DNA of 56,293 bases, from positions 1 through 56,293 of the forward strand of contig RECM01000129.1 in NCBI GenBank assembly GCA_007694035.1, read 5' to 3'. Each line of letters opens with the position of its first letter. Position 1 is the stretch's first letter. The notes beneath the pieces were generated by a model. That model did no database searches and was not told the origin of the DNA. It saw only the letters and a program-made list of their open reading frames with translations. Of this stretch, positions 26,856 through 35,460 are shown one piece after another. Origin of the DNA: Balneolaceae bacterium. GTDB lineage: Bacteria; Bacteroidota; Rhodothermia; Balneolales; Cyclonatronaceae. A program made the position numbers and the translations under genes.

Positions 26856-27040
26856 GCTCATGAGCTCTTAAGCTGTTGAGCTCTTGAGCTTTAAACCTTC
26901 CCCGCTTTCTTGTACTTCTCCCTGGCAGGATTACAGATTCCGGTTCTCCGGATTAAAGCCAAAATCTTGTTATCATCATCGAAATGTACTCAAGAGCTTA
27001 TGAGCTTAAGAGCTTAAGAGCTCATGAGCTTTAGAGCTTT
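26856..27040. repeat. Two AGCT-phased 8-bp arrays flanking a 97-base core
   Basis: 26856-26893 (AGCTCATG, AGCTCTTA, AGCTGTTG, AGCTCTTG) and 26992-27040 (AGCTTATG, AGCTTAAG twice, AGCTCATG, AGCTTTAG) are degenerate arrays with AGCT at every eighth base. The words are nearly self-complementary, so each array can fold on itself or pair with the other. The core between them shows no gene. The array lies between hppD and hmgA. Confidence 0.65.
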
Positions 27041-27072
27041 GTTTTTTAATTTTCTAACCAGATTCCACCACC

Positions 27073-28230
27073 ATGATCTACCACTCACTCGGCAAATTTC
27101 CGCACAAACGTCATACGCAGTTCCGCCGCGAAGACGGGCAGTTATATACCGAAGAACTGTTCGGCGCGGAGGGTTTCAGCGGCAACTCCTCACTGCTCTA
27201 CCATCACCATTCGCCTACCACCGTGAAGCGGGTGGAAAAGGGCAAGGAGATTGTGATCAAGCCCTGGAAGGAAGACCTTTTACGCCACCATCACTTGCTC
27301 ACGCACAATATGCCCAAAGGCGGCGATCCGGTAAGCGGACGCGTGGTGGTGCTCTATAACAACGATGTGCAGATCGGTCTGTGCCGGCCCACCGAAAAGA
27401 TGAACTATTTCTACCGGAACGGCGAGCACGACGAGATGCTGTTCATCCACGAGGGCAAGGGCGTGCTGCAGACCAACTTCGGCAAGCTCACCTTCGAGCC
27501 GTTCGATTACATCTACATCCCCCGCGGGGTCACCTACCAGATGACCTTCGATACCGACGAGAACCGCATGCTCACGATCGACTCAACCGGGCCAATTGAG
27601 ATCCCGAAACGGTACCGGTCGAACCTGGGCCAGTTCCTGGAGAACAGCCCCTTCTGCGAGCGCGATATCCGCCGGCCCGTTGCGCCCCTGTTTTTCGATG
27701 AACAGGGCGAGTTCGAGGTGCGCATCAAAAAGCAGGGCCGCTTCCACCATTACTTTTTCGAATTCCATCCGTTTGATGTGGTCGGCTGGGACGGTTACCT
27801 CTACCCGTGGATATTCAGCATGAAGGATTTCGAGCCGATAACCGGGCGCGTGCATCAGCCGCCTCCCGTGCACCAGACCTTCGAGGCACACAACTATGTG
27901 ATCTGCTCATTCTGCCCGCGCAAGTACGACTACCATCCGCTGGCCATCCCGGCACCCTATAACCACTCTAACGTAGACTCCGACGAGGTGCTCTACTACG
28001 TGCAGGGCGAGTTCATGAGCCGCAAAGGCGTGGAATACGCGAGCATCACCCATCATCCGGGCGGCATTCCGCACGGCCCGCACCCCGGAACCGTCGAAAA
28101 AAGCATCGGCAAGGAAGGCACCGAAGAATACGCCGTAATGGTCGACACCTTCAAACCCCTTTTCCTAACCGAAGACGCAGAAAAGATGGACGACGGGATC
28201 TATCACTATTCCTGGATTCCACACGCTTAA
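27073..28230 (+). CDS. hmgA: Homogentisate 1,2-dioxygenase
   Basis: Opens the ring of homogentisate to maleylacetoacetate, the step after hppD. 385 residues, about the length of the shorter bacterial form. A double cupin: the first barrel includes FIHEGKGVLQTNFGKLTFEPFDYIYIPRGV. The second carries the iron ligands in the region from HSNVDSDEVLYYVQGEF to HPGGIPHGPHPG, where a His and Glu of the first segment and a His of the second are the expected ligands. The start at 27073 fits a typical short N-terminus (MIYHSLGKFPHKRHTQF). No maleylacetoacetate isomerase gene is nearby; a general FAH-family gene lies 24 kb away. Confidence 0.95.
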   Translation: MIYHSLGKFPHKRHTQFRREDGQLYTEELFGAEGFSGNSSLLYHHHSPTTVKRVEKGKEIVIKPWKEDLLRHHHLLTHNMPKGGDPVSGRVVVLYNNDVQIGLCRPTEKMNYFYRNGEHDEMLFIHEGKGVLQTNFGKLTFEPFDYIYIPRGVTYQMTFDTDENRMLTIDSTGPIEIPKRYRSNLGQFLENSPFCERDIRRPVAPLFFDEQGEFEVRIKKQGRFHHYFFEFHPFDVVGWDGYLYPWIFSMKDFEPITGRVHQPPPVHQTFEAHNYVICSFCPRKYDYHPLAIPAPYNHSNVDSDEVLYYVQGEFMSRKGVEYASITHHPGGIPHGPHPGTVEKSIGKEGTEEYAVMVDTFKPLFLTEDAEKMDDGIYHYSWIPHA

Positions 28231-28498
28231 GGCAGCGAAAAGGCAGCGAAAAGGCAAAAAGCAAAAGGCAAAAGTACCCAAACCTGACCGGGGCCGAAAT
28301 TGACCCTCGCCCCCACCCCATATTCAAGCCCATATCAAACTTTCAAAATCCATGATGAGACTTTAAAGTCTCATCACCAAACCTTTTTAACCCAAAATCG
28401 TATCACATACCCATGCCATCCACTTCTGCCTTTTGCTTTTTGCCTTTTCACTCCACTTCTGCCTTTTGCTGCCTTTTCGCTGCTTTTTGCCTTCTCTC
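28231..28498. repeat. Inverted GGCAAAAAGC arrays around a loopless palindrome
   Basis: 28231-28275 is built of GGCAGCGAAAA and GGCAAAAAGC words, and 28425-28498 carries the same words inverted. A 21-base stretch at 28249-28269 is the exact reverse complement of 28428-28448. Between them, 28354-28375 is a perfect 22-bp palindrome (GATGAGACTTT plus its reverse complement). It sits in the 335-base gap after hmgA. It could act as a transcription stop or as a structured element; nothing else is visible in the gap. Confidence 0.7.
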
Positions 28499-28565
28499 TA
28501 CGGAATAATTTGGTATTTTAAATAACAATCTCTCTATTAGGATAACTACAATACGATTCTGATCA

Positions 28566-29612
28566 ATGGCCGATTTTAACGCACAAATCGATGCTGTTAT
28601 CGCCTGGGTTGACGGGAATGATCCGGAACATATCAGAAAACGACGGAACATCATTCTGACCGAAGGCGACAACGACCGGCTTGAAGTGCCTACCGGGCGC
28701 GATACCACCCGTTTTGCCGATAATGGTGAACTGGAATACTGTATCCGCTCCATCCGCGCATTTGCGCCCTGGATTCGCACAATCCATCTGGTTACCGACA
28801 ACCAGGTACCGCGGTTCCTTACCCCGGAGATCCGCAGGGAATTGAATGTTCATCTTGTGGACCACAGGCAGATTTTTGCCGGTTTTAACTTTGCAATACC
28901 CACTTTCAACACGCGCACTATTGAAACGGCACTTTGGAGGATCCCCGGACTGGCCGATCACTACATCTACTTTAACGACGATTTTATTCTGACCGGTGAT
29001 GTGGTCCCGTCAGATTTTTTTGATGCCGGAAAAGTGGTTCTGCGTGGTGAATGGAATTCGATAGTGACCTATGGCCCGCTCAGGCTCGAACTGAACCGCC
29101 TGTACAGCCTGGCCGTAAAAAAACTGCTGGGCATAACCCGGTCTACGCACCTGCTGCTGCAGATGAAATCTGCCAGGCTTGCCGGATCGCATAACCGCTA
29201 CTTCAGGGTACCGCATGTGCCGCACCCGGTCCGCACCAGGACCCTTGAGCGCTTCTTCAGCCGCCATCCGGAGTTATTTGAACAGAATATCCGCTACCGG
29301 TTCAGAAGTACCGGGCAGTTTTCCGCCATTTTCCTGGCACATCACCTCGAGATCAACAGAAACATGGCCGTACTGCTGCCTCCCGATGAACATGTTATGA
29401 TCAATGGGGAGATGGACACCGCTGCAGGCCTGAAACGTAAACTGAACAGGATCAGGCACCGGCATGCCCGTTTTGTCTGCCTGCAGGGGTTCGAGTACTT
29501 CAGGGATGACCAGCAGCGGCAGATCCGGCAAATTCTGGACGATATCATCGGGGAAAGAGAGAAAACACCGGCCTCCGGTTTGGGCATAGAATTGTTTACG
29601 CTGGATGCGTAA
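28566..29612 (+). CDS. Stealth-family sugar-phosphate transferase
   Basis: 348 residues. Stealth proteins transfer hexose-1-phosphate groups in capsule or exopolysaccharide synthesis and include GlcNAc-1-phosphotransferase. Conserved regions in order: CR1 IDAVIAWVDGNDPEHIRKR (residues 5-23); CR2 RFADNGELEYCIRSIRAFAP with WIRTIHLVTDNQVPRFL and YFNDDFIL (about 55-150); CR3 VPHVPHPVRTRTLE with FEQNIRYRFRS and FSAIFLAHHL (about 215-265); CR4 ARFVCLQGFEYFRDDQQRQI (about 300-325). No glycosyltransferase or polysaccharide exporter is next to it, so this is an isolated member. The membrane-protein gene downstream starts 36 bases later and is probably co-transcribed. Confidence 0.88.
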   Translation: MADFNAQIDAVIAWVDGNDPEHIRKRRNIILTEGDNDRLEVPTGRDTTRFADNGELEYCIRSIRAFAPWIRTIHLVTDNQVPRFLTPEIRRELNVHLVDHRQIFAGFNFAIPTFNTRTIETALWRIPGLADHYIYFNDDFILTGDVVPSDFFDAGKVVLRGEWNSIVTYGPLRLELNRLYSLAVKKLLGITRSTHLLLQMKSARLAGSHNRYFRVPHVPHPVRTRTLERFFSRHPELFEQNIRYRFRSTGQFSAIFLAHHLEINRNMAVLLPPDEHVMINGEMDTAAGLKRKLNRIRHRHARFVCLQGFEYFRDDQQRQIRQILDDIIGEREKTPASGLGIELFTLDA

Positions 29613-29648
29613 TTTCCGGGCCACATCACTCATCTCAAACCCATTTTT

Positions 29649-30677
29649 GTGACCTTTAAAGAGAAGCACGGACTTTCCTGGAAAATCCTGTCTGACAGTC
29701 CGCGGGCTAAAATGGCACAAAAGATCTTCCGCCGGCTGGTGGTTGCAGCCGTGGTTGGCATCATAGGCTACAACATCTACGAGATCGGGATCGCGGAAGT
29801 GCTGGGTTCGCTGCCGTCAAACCCGCTCTTCTACATCATCTTTTTCCTGATCTTTCTTACCCTGCCCACCGCAGAAATTTTTATTTACCGGCAGGTCTGG
29901 CCAATAAAAAGAAGGAAAATATTCCGTGCCGCCCTCACCAAAAGGGTCTACAACGAAGAAGTGCTCGGGTACTCCGGCGAATTTTACCTGTTCACCTGGG
30001 CGAGAAAACACCTCGACCGTGACGACATCGACATCCTCAAAAATGTCAGGGACAACAACATTCTGTCTGCGATCACATCGAATTTTGTGGCGTTTTCCCT
30101 GATTGGTACCCTGGTGTTTACAGGAGTTATCGACATTTCCAACCTGACCGGCCATGTGGATATGGTGTACCTGATCACCGGTATCGTGATTTTTGCAGCC
30201 CTGATTGCACTGTTCGTGCAATTCCGGCGGTATTTTTTCGCCCTCCCCCTGAAAAAAGCGGCCCTGATCAGCTTTATCTATTTCAGCAGGTTCATTGTGC
30301 ACAACAGCTTGCTGATCGCACAGTGGGCCGTGGTTATACCGGAGACAAAACTGTCGGTCTGGCTCATTTTTGTAGCCGTCGTAATTGCAGTAAACCGCAT
30401 CCCGTTCCTGCCCAGCCGCGACCTTGTTTTCATGTGGGCCGGAATCGAGCTGGCAAAAGCGCTCGACATGGCAACCGCATCCGTGGCCGGCATGCTGCTT
30501 GTGTACAGCGCCCTCAAGAAAGGCACCAATCTGCTGCTGCTGCTCTGGTTCTCGTATTATCCTGATGGAATCCAGGCCTCGCCACAACCCGCCGGTGTCC
30601 AACCAGAAACTCCTCCACATAGTGACCCCCGGCACAGTGATGCCCAATCCGATACTCCTCCGCAAAGTGATCCTTAG
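29649..30677 (+). CDS. Multi-pass membrane protein of unknown function
   Basis: 342 residues from a GTG; an ATG at 29712 (MAQKIFRRLVV) is an alternative start. I see about seven or eight membrane segments, for example VVAAVVGIIGYNIYEIGIAEV, NPLFYIIFFLIFLTLPTAEIF, SNFVAFSLIGTLVFTG, YLITGIVIFAALIALF and LSVWLIFVAVVIAVNRI. Between the second and third lies a soluble loop rich in Arg and Lys (VWPIKRRKIFRAALTKRVYNEEVLGYSGEFYLFTWARKHLD). The last 40 residues are Pro/Ser/Asp-rich and merge into a DNA repeat. I do not recognise the family. Its position after the Stealth gene suggests a role in the same surface-glycan process. Confidence 0.7.
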   Translation: MTFKEKHGLSWKILSDSPRAKMAQKIFRRLVVAAVVGIIGYNIYEIGIAEVLGSLPSNPLFYIIFFLIFLTLPTAEIFIYRQVWPIKRRKIFRAALTKRVYNEEVLGYSGEFYLFTWARKHLDRDDIDILKNVRDNNILSAITSNFVAFSLIGTLVFTGVIDISNLTGHVDMVYLITGIVIFAALIALFVQFRRYFFALPLKKAALISFIYFSRFIVHNSLLIAQWAVVIPETKLSVWLIFVAVVIAVNRIPFLPSRDLVFMWAGIELAKALDMATASVAGMLLVYSALKKGTNLLLLLWFSYYPDGIQASPQPAGVQPETPPHSDPRHSDAQSDTPPQSDP

Positions 30678-30688
30678 ACCGGTGATTA

Positions 30689-30826
30689 CCGGCCACGATG
30701 CTCCTCTTCATGGTGATTCCCGGCCCGATGATACCCGGCCACGATGCTCCACTTCATGGTCATTCCCGGCCTGATGATCCCCGGCCACGTGATCCATTGT
30801 CCGGTGATTCCCGGCACGATGATACC
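30689..30826. repeat. Three degenerate 46-bp tandem repeats
   Basis: Units start with CCGGCCACG at 30689, 30735 and 30781, an exact 46-base period. Units 1 and 2 are close (CCGGCCACGATGCTCC then CTTCATGGT then ATTCCCGGCC); unit 3 is more diverged. They follow the membrane-protein gene, whose 3' end (30600-30677) already contains related words, so the coding end seems to have grown into the repeat. The remaining bases to 31004 show no gene. Confidence 0.65.
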
Positions 30827-31004
30827 CTTCCCGGCTCCGGCCCGGTCAAACAGAGCTAACACCTTTCCCGCATTTCAGCTATTTTGGCTGATGATATATT
30901 ATTGATGATGTACTGACAGGTTGTTTTATGTCATCATCTCCCGGCCGGTTCATCTCCGTACCGATACCGGCCGGATTAAACCCGATACTTAACATACTAT
31001 TACT

Positions 31005-31616
31005 ATGGAAATCAACCCCGACGAACTGACCGCGCAACAGCGCTACAAACTGCTCATCGGAAGCGTGGTGCCCAGGCCCATCGCGTTCGTGTCGACCATC
31101 GATGAAAACGGGACCCGCAATCTGGCGCCGTTTTCTTTTTTCAACGTGGTCTGTTACAACCCGATGATCCTGGCATTTTTCCCGCAGAAATACAAAAAGG
31201 ACGGCGAACTAAAGGATACAGTGAATAATATCCGCGCCACCGGCGAGTTCGTGATCAACATTTCAACCGAAGCTATCGCCGAAGCGGTGAATGCCGCATC
31301 AGGCCTGTACGACTCCGGGATCGACGAATTTGAGGTTACGGGCCTTACCCCCGCTGCATCGGTTGCCGTAAAACCGGCGCGGGTAAGCGAAAGTCCGATC
31401 AATTTTGAATGCCGCCTTGAACGGATGATCGAGTTCGGCAGCGACAAGGGCGGATGCGATGCGGTATTCGGGCGGGTTGTGCATCTGCATATTAACGACG
31501 ATCTGATCGACGATTTCAGGATCGACATCCGGAAACTCAAACCCATCGCACGGCTGGCAGGCACATCCTTTACGAAAATCGGGGAGATCTTTGATATAGA
31601 AAGGCCTAAAGTTTAA
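31005..31616 (+). CDS. Flavin reductase-like (DIM6/NTAB) FMN-binding protein
   Basis: 203 residues of the split-barrel flavin reductase-like family. The hallmark opening is YKLLIGSVVPRPIAFVSTID, then GTRNLAPFSFFNVVCYNPMILAF, which forms the FMN phosphate-binding region, then DTVNNIRATGEFVINI. Members reduce flavin with NAD(P)H or act as FMN-dependent oxidoreductases. Substrate and partner cannot be told from the neighbours, which are unrelated. It stands alone, with 435 bases of non-coding DNA downstream. Confidence 0.88.
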   Translation: MEINPDELTAQQRYKLLIGSVVPRPIAFVSTIDENGTRNLAPFSFFNVVCYNPMILAFFPQKYKKDGELKDTVNNIRATGEFVINISTEAIAEAVNAASGLYDSGIDEFEVTGLTPAASVAVKPARVSESPINFECRLERMIEFGSDKGGCDAVFGRVVHLHINDDLIDDFRIDIRKLKPIARLAGTSFTKIGEIFDIERPKV

Positions 31617-32051
31617 AACAGCTTCGCAGGCCCGCCGGATCGGGGTGGGGTAATGCGTTCACAACTTCCGGATGCCGGCTGCGGATTTCTGATGCAGCAG
31701 ATAGGCCATTTACACGCAATTTTTCGTTTCCGGCAGGTGTGAAAGGATGGTCAACAGAACACTGTTGTATGGCGGGAAAAAAATATTAAAATCATGTCCG
31801 TCATCCACAACATTGCGCTCCTGTTTTTCGTAATGCACTCATCAGGAAAATCCGGAACCGGGTGTTTGGGGAACCGGGATTGACCTGAACCGGATTCATC
31901 ACCGGTTGCGAAATAACCTGTTTTGCGATTTCAAGCATTTATTCCGTTCTGAAACAGCCACATAATTGTTGTCAAAAAAACCTCTTTACATTAACTACTG
32001 ATTTTAATCGGGTAACAAAATAGTAAATCACCAACCCCAGCTCTGACAATC
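31617..32051. other. Non-coding gap
   Basis: 435 bases between the flavin reductase-like gene and the barrel-protein gene. I see no repeat family member, no hairpin terminator and no convincing reading frame. The last 80 bases are AT-rich and likely hold the promoter of the gene at 32052. Confidence 0.4.
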
Positions 32052-32789
32052 ATGCGATCATTCATTAAAACCATTTTTAAAGCTATCCTGATCACATTGG
32101 CCCTCATCATTCTCATCACAACCATGGCCACGGCGCAGGATCAGAGATTTAATTTCGGGATTACGGGTACCCTTGCGATTCCGCAGGGGCCGTTCCGCGA
32201 CAATGTTGAGCGGCTTGGCCCGGGCATCAATTTTATGTTCGGTTACCAGTTCCCCAACACCCCCTTCCTTCTCGGAGTGGATGCCGGCTTCGTCTCTTTC
32301 GGTTCCGATGAGCGTACCGAACAGCTTTCACCGACCATCCCCGATCTGAGGGTGCGCATCAGAAACAGTTATAACATGGGGCACGGGCAGTTGCTGCTCA
32401 GAATGCAGGGGATGAATCCCGGGTTCAGGCCTTTCATGGATGCGCTGCTCGGTTTCAACTATCTCTATACTGAAACCACGCTCACAAACCGCGGCTCTTT
32501 CGGCGAGGAGCCCGTACTGCGCGATACCAACTTCGACGATTGGGCACTGAGCTACGGCCTGGGCGCAGGCGTTCAGATCAAACTTTCAGAATTTATGGCG
32601 GATGACGATATGAGCGGAACAAGCAAACCGGCACGGTTGTACCTCACCCTGCAAACGCGGTACATGCTGGGCGATGAGGCCGAGTATCTGAACTCGCTCT
32701 CCACCGAAAACGGCAATGTTGTATACGACATCCGGAAAAGCCGTACCAACCTGATCTATATACAGGTGGGCGTTACGTTCACGTTTTAA
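32052..32789 (+). CDS. Outer-membrane beta-barrel protein
   Basis: 245 residues. The signal peptide has a long hydrophobic stretch (AILITLALIILITTMATAQ). The mature part alternates hydrophobic and polar residues as in a small outer-membrane barrel: FNFGITGTLAIPQGPF, GINFMFGYQFPN, PFLLGVDAGFVSFGS, GQLLLRMQGMNP, WALSYGLGAGVQIKL, LYLTLQTRYMLG, and a last strand ending VGVTFTF with a terminal Phe. This fits the OmpA-barrel/PorT-like group with about eight strands. No function can be assigned from context. Confidence 0.82.
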   Translation: MRSFIKTIFKAILITLALIILITTMATAQDQRFNFGITGTLAIPQGPFRDNVERLGPGINFMFGYQFPNTPFLLGVDAGFVSFGSDERTEQLSPTIPDLRVRIRNSYNMGHGQLLLRMQGMNPGFRPFMDALLGFNYLYTETTLTNRGSFGEEPVLRDTNFDDWALSYGLGAGVQIKLSEFMADDDMSGTSKPARLYLTLQTRYMLGDEAEYLNSLSTENGNVVYDIRKSRTNLIYIQVGVTFTF

Positions 32790-32820
32790 TCAGCCTGCAC
32801 CCTTCAACTTCGGCCTGCAC

Positions 32821-32907
32821 CCAGGCCATGCTCAGCATAACGTTGTTTTGTGTCTTGCGTCTTGCGTCTCATGTCTTGCGTCTTGCGTCTCACGTCTTGT
32901 GTCTCAA
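32821..32907. repeat. GCTCAGCAT-ACGTTGT module joined to a 7-bp array
   Basis: GCTCAGCATAACGTTGTTTT leads straight into a degenerate 7-bp array (TTGTGTC, TTGCGTC, TCATGTC) to about 32905. The same joined pair, in the same order, occurs at 48387-48445. It lies between two convergent genes and may end both transcripts. Confidence 0.6.
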
Positions 32908-33348
32908 TCACGCCTTCCGGATCGGGATCACAGCCAGCGTGCACCGGCTCACACAGACCAGCTTTCCGTCGGTGGTTTCGATCCTTGTTTCCCATATCTG
33001 GGTGCCCGCGCCCCTGTGCAGGGGCACCGCGGTTGCTCTCACCCTGCCATCCCTGACCGGACGAACATGGTTCGCGTTGATTTCCAGCCCCACCGCAATT
33101 TTCTTCTGATCGTCGATGTTGAGAAAAGCCCCGATTGAGGCCAGCGATTCGGCCAGCGCCACGGATGCCCCCCCGTGCAGCATCCCGAATGGCTGTACCG
33201 TATTTTCATTGACCGGCATGGTCGCTACCATTTTGTCACGGCCAACGTATTCAAATTCCATACCAAGCATATGGCCCATATGGCGGTCACGCAGGGCCAA
33301 CATCGCCTCAAAACGCTCTCTTATCTCTTCCTCAATAATCATTTTCAT
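32908..33348 (-). CDS. Hotdog-fold acyl-CoA thioesterase (MenI/YdiI-like)
   Basis: Hydrolyses an acyl- or aroyl-CoA thioester. The frame opens at 33384 (158 residues); I prefer the ATG at 33348 (MKMIIEEEIRERF, 146 residues), near the family's 136-140. The signature is NTVQPFGMLHGGASVALAES, where the Glu after ALA is the expected catalytic base and the HGG the acyl-binding turn, as in YdiI/EntH and the PaaI group. The second half, GLEINANHVRPVRDGRVRA, follows the usual pattern. It diverges from the acyl-CoA synthetase gene, which suggests a role in fatty-acid or aromatic acyl-CoA turnover, but menaquinone synthesis is also possible. Confidence 0.87.
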   Translation of the reverse strand: MKMIIEEEIRERFEAMLALRDRHMGHMLGMEFEYVGRDKMVATMPVNENTVQPFGMLHGGASVALAESLASIGAFLNIDDQKKIAVGLEINANHVRPVRDGRVRATAVPLHRGAGTQIWETRIETTDGKLVCVSRCTLAVIPIRKA

Positions 33349-33652
33349 TAACGGTTGATCAATTTTTTTCTGGTTAAATAACAATGCGGGATGTTAACTA
33401 CCGGATAATACCCATACCGGCCGCATCCGGCAAACGGACAGAATTTTCCGTTCACATCCCGTTACGACTGTTCAAGCCCTGAAAATTACCATTTGAATCC
33501 CGATTTTTGTCAGAAAAATTTTCACCATCAGTCCCGAACAATTAAATTGTAACAAAACACCCGAATGCCGCCCCATACGGCAGCTTTGTAAACTGGTCAC
33601 TAAACTTTAGATTGATGTGGGGAAACGTGAATTTAAACCTGGATTAAGGGAC

Positions 33653-35458
33653 ATGAAAATCGAGAGAAAAAGCATAACCGAACTCGTTGACAAGGGCCTG
33701 CAGAAAAACACATCGGGCATTGCCCTGGCAACGAAGAGAAATGGCAAATGGATTGAAACCTCCATTGAAGACTTCCGGACCAGAGTCCGGCATTTTGCCC
33801 TGGGCATGGATCAGCTTGGGGTGAAAAGGGGCGACAAGGTGGCACTGCATTCAGAAAACAGCACCGAGTGGATGATTGTGGATCAGGCCCTGCTTGCCCT
33901 GGGGGCGGTTAGCGTTCCCATCTACGCAACCCAGCCCGGCGACCAGATCAGCTACATACTGAACGATGCCGGCGCGGTTTATTACATCTACAGCAACGAT
34001 ACGCTGTTCAATAATTTTAAACCATGGCTTGACAAGGTGGGCAGCCTTAAGGGCACCATCAACCTGATTAATACAGATCACAAAAAGGCCCATACCCTCG
34101 ATGAAATATATGCCATGGGCCGGGAGAAGGAGCAGAAAGAACCTGACCTTTATCAGAAACTGAAAAAGGAAGTAGACCCCGAAGATCTGGCAACGCTGAT
34201 CTACACCTCGGGTACCACGGGTAACCCAAAAGGTGTGATGCTCACCCATTTTAATATTTCGTCAAACGTACAAAGCTCCCTGGAGAGAACGCCCTTTGAC
34301 CCTGAAAAACACCGGCACCAGAAAATCCTCTCTTACCTGCCGCTCTCGCACGTTTACGAGCGCATGATCAACTACCTGTACATGTATATGGGTCTGCCGA
34401 TTTATTACATTGACAAACTTGAGGAGATTCCCGACGATTTCCAGACCCTGAAACCGATCTATTTTGCCACGGTACCTAGGCTGCTTGAAAAAATCCATGC
34501 CGGGTTCCACAAGAAAGCGGGGGAACTGGGCGGGCTCAAAGGAAAACTCTCAACCTGGGCCCTGGCACTGGCCGACAACTACAATCTCGACAACCCACCC
34601 ACCGGGTTCGGCCGGCTGAAAATGAAGATCGCCGACATGTTTGTGTACAAAAAGCTGCGGGCCTTTCTGGGCGGAAATTTAATCGGGGTTAACAGCGGCG
34701 GTGCAGCGCTCGCCCCGAACCTGATGAATTTCTTCAATGCCATTGGCATCTACTGTAACCAGGGCTATGGCCTCACCGAAACATCGCCTGTTATCACTGT
34801 AACCACTCCCGATATGATCAAAGCGGGATCGTCGGGCAAGGCTATTTCCGGTGTTGAGATCAAAATTGCCGACGACGGCGAAATCCTCGCAAAAGGCCCG
34901 AATATCATGAAGGGCTACTATAACGACCCGGAAGCGACCCGCGCAGTGCTCACCGACGACGGATGGTTTCATACCGGCGACATCGGCCGGATTGATGAGG
35001 ACGGCTACATATTCATCACCGACCGGAAGAAAAGCATGTTCAAACTTTCAACCGGCAAGTACGTCTCGCCCCAGCACGTTGAGAATACCCTGCTGAACAG
35101 CCGGTTCATTGAACAGGTGGTTGTGCTCGGAGCACACAGAAAGTTCTGCTCGGCGCTTATCGTGCCCAATATGGACACCGTGAAGAAATATTTCAAAGAC
35201 AAGGGGATGGCCTATAACGAGCAGGATCCCGATTTTGAGAGCAATGTTGAAACCATCATTAAGCAGGAAGTGGATCATATGAACGAGATTCTCCCTAAAT
35301 GGGAACAGATCAAGCGCTTTGCCCTGCTCGACAGCCTGCTCACTATCGAAAGCGGCGAACTAACGCCCACAATGAAAACCAAAAGAAATGTGATCCAGGA
35401 AAAATTCCGGGACAAAATCGAAACCATCTATAAAAAGGCCGACGAGGAACAGGATTAA
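33653..35458 (+). CDS. Long-chain acyl-CoA synthetase (AMP-forming)
   Basis: Activates fatty acids to acyl-CoA through an acyl-adenylate. 601 residues from the ATG at 33653, which has AAGGGA just before it; the frame is open from 33617. Motifs: P-loop-like LIYTSGTTGNPKGVMLTH, LPLSHVYERM, NQGYGLTETSPVIT, DGWFHTGDIGRIDEDGYIFITDRKK, and a C-terminal Lys region (VIQEKF). The size and KFCSALIVPNMDTVKKY segment fit the FadD15/eukaryotic-ACSL-like branch. It is 2 bases upstream of the dienoyl-CoA reductase-like gene, so the two form an operon for fatty-acid use. Confidence 0.93.
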   Translation: MKIERKSITELVDKGLQKNTSGIALATKRNGKWIETSIEDFRTRVRHFALGMDQLGVKRGDKVALHSENSTEWMIVDQALLALGAVSVPIYATQPGDQISYILNDAGAVYYIYSNDTLFNNFKPWLDKVGSLKGTINLINTDHKKAHTLDEIYAMGREKEQKEPDLYQKLKKEVDPEDLATLIYTSGTTGNPKGVMLTHFNISSNVQSSLERTPFDPEKHRHQKILSYLPLSHVYERMINYLYMYMGLPIYYIDKLEEIPDDFQTLKPIYFATVPRLLEKIHAGFHKKAGELGGLKGKLSTWALALADNYNLDNPPTGFGRLKMKIADMFVYKKLRAFLGGNLIGVNSGGAALAPNLMNFFNAIGIYCNQGYGLTETSPVITVTTPDMIKAGSSGKAISGVEIKIADDGEILAKGPNIMKGYYNDPEATRAVLTDDGWFHTGDIGRIDEDGYIFITDRKKSMFKLSTGKYVSPQHVENTLLNSRFIEQVVVLGAHRKFCSALIVPNMDTVKKYFKDKGMAYNEQDPDFESNVETIIKQEVDHMNEILPKWEQIKRFALLDSLLTIESGELTPTMKTKRNVIQEKFRDKIETIYKKADEEQD

Positions 35459-35460
35459 TT

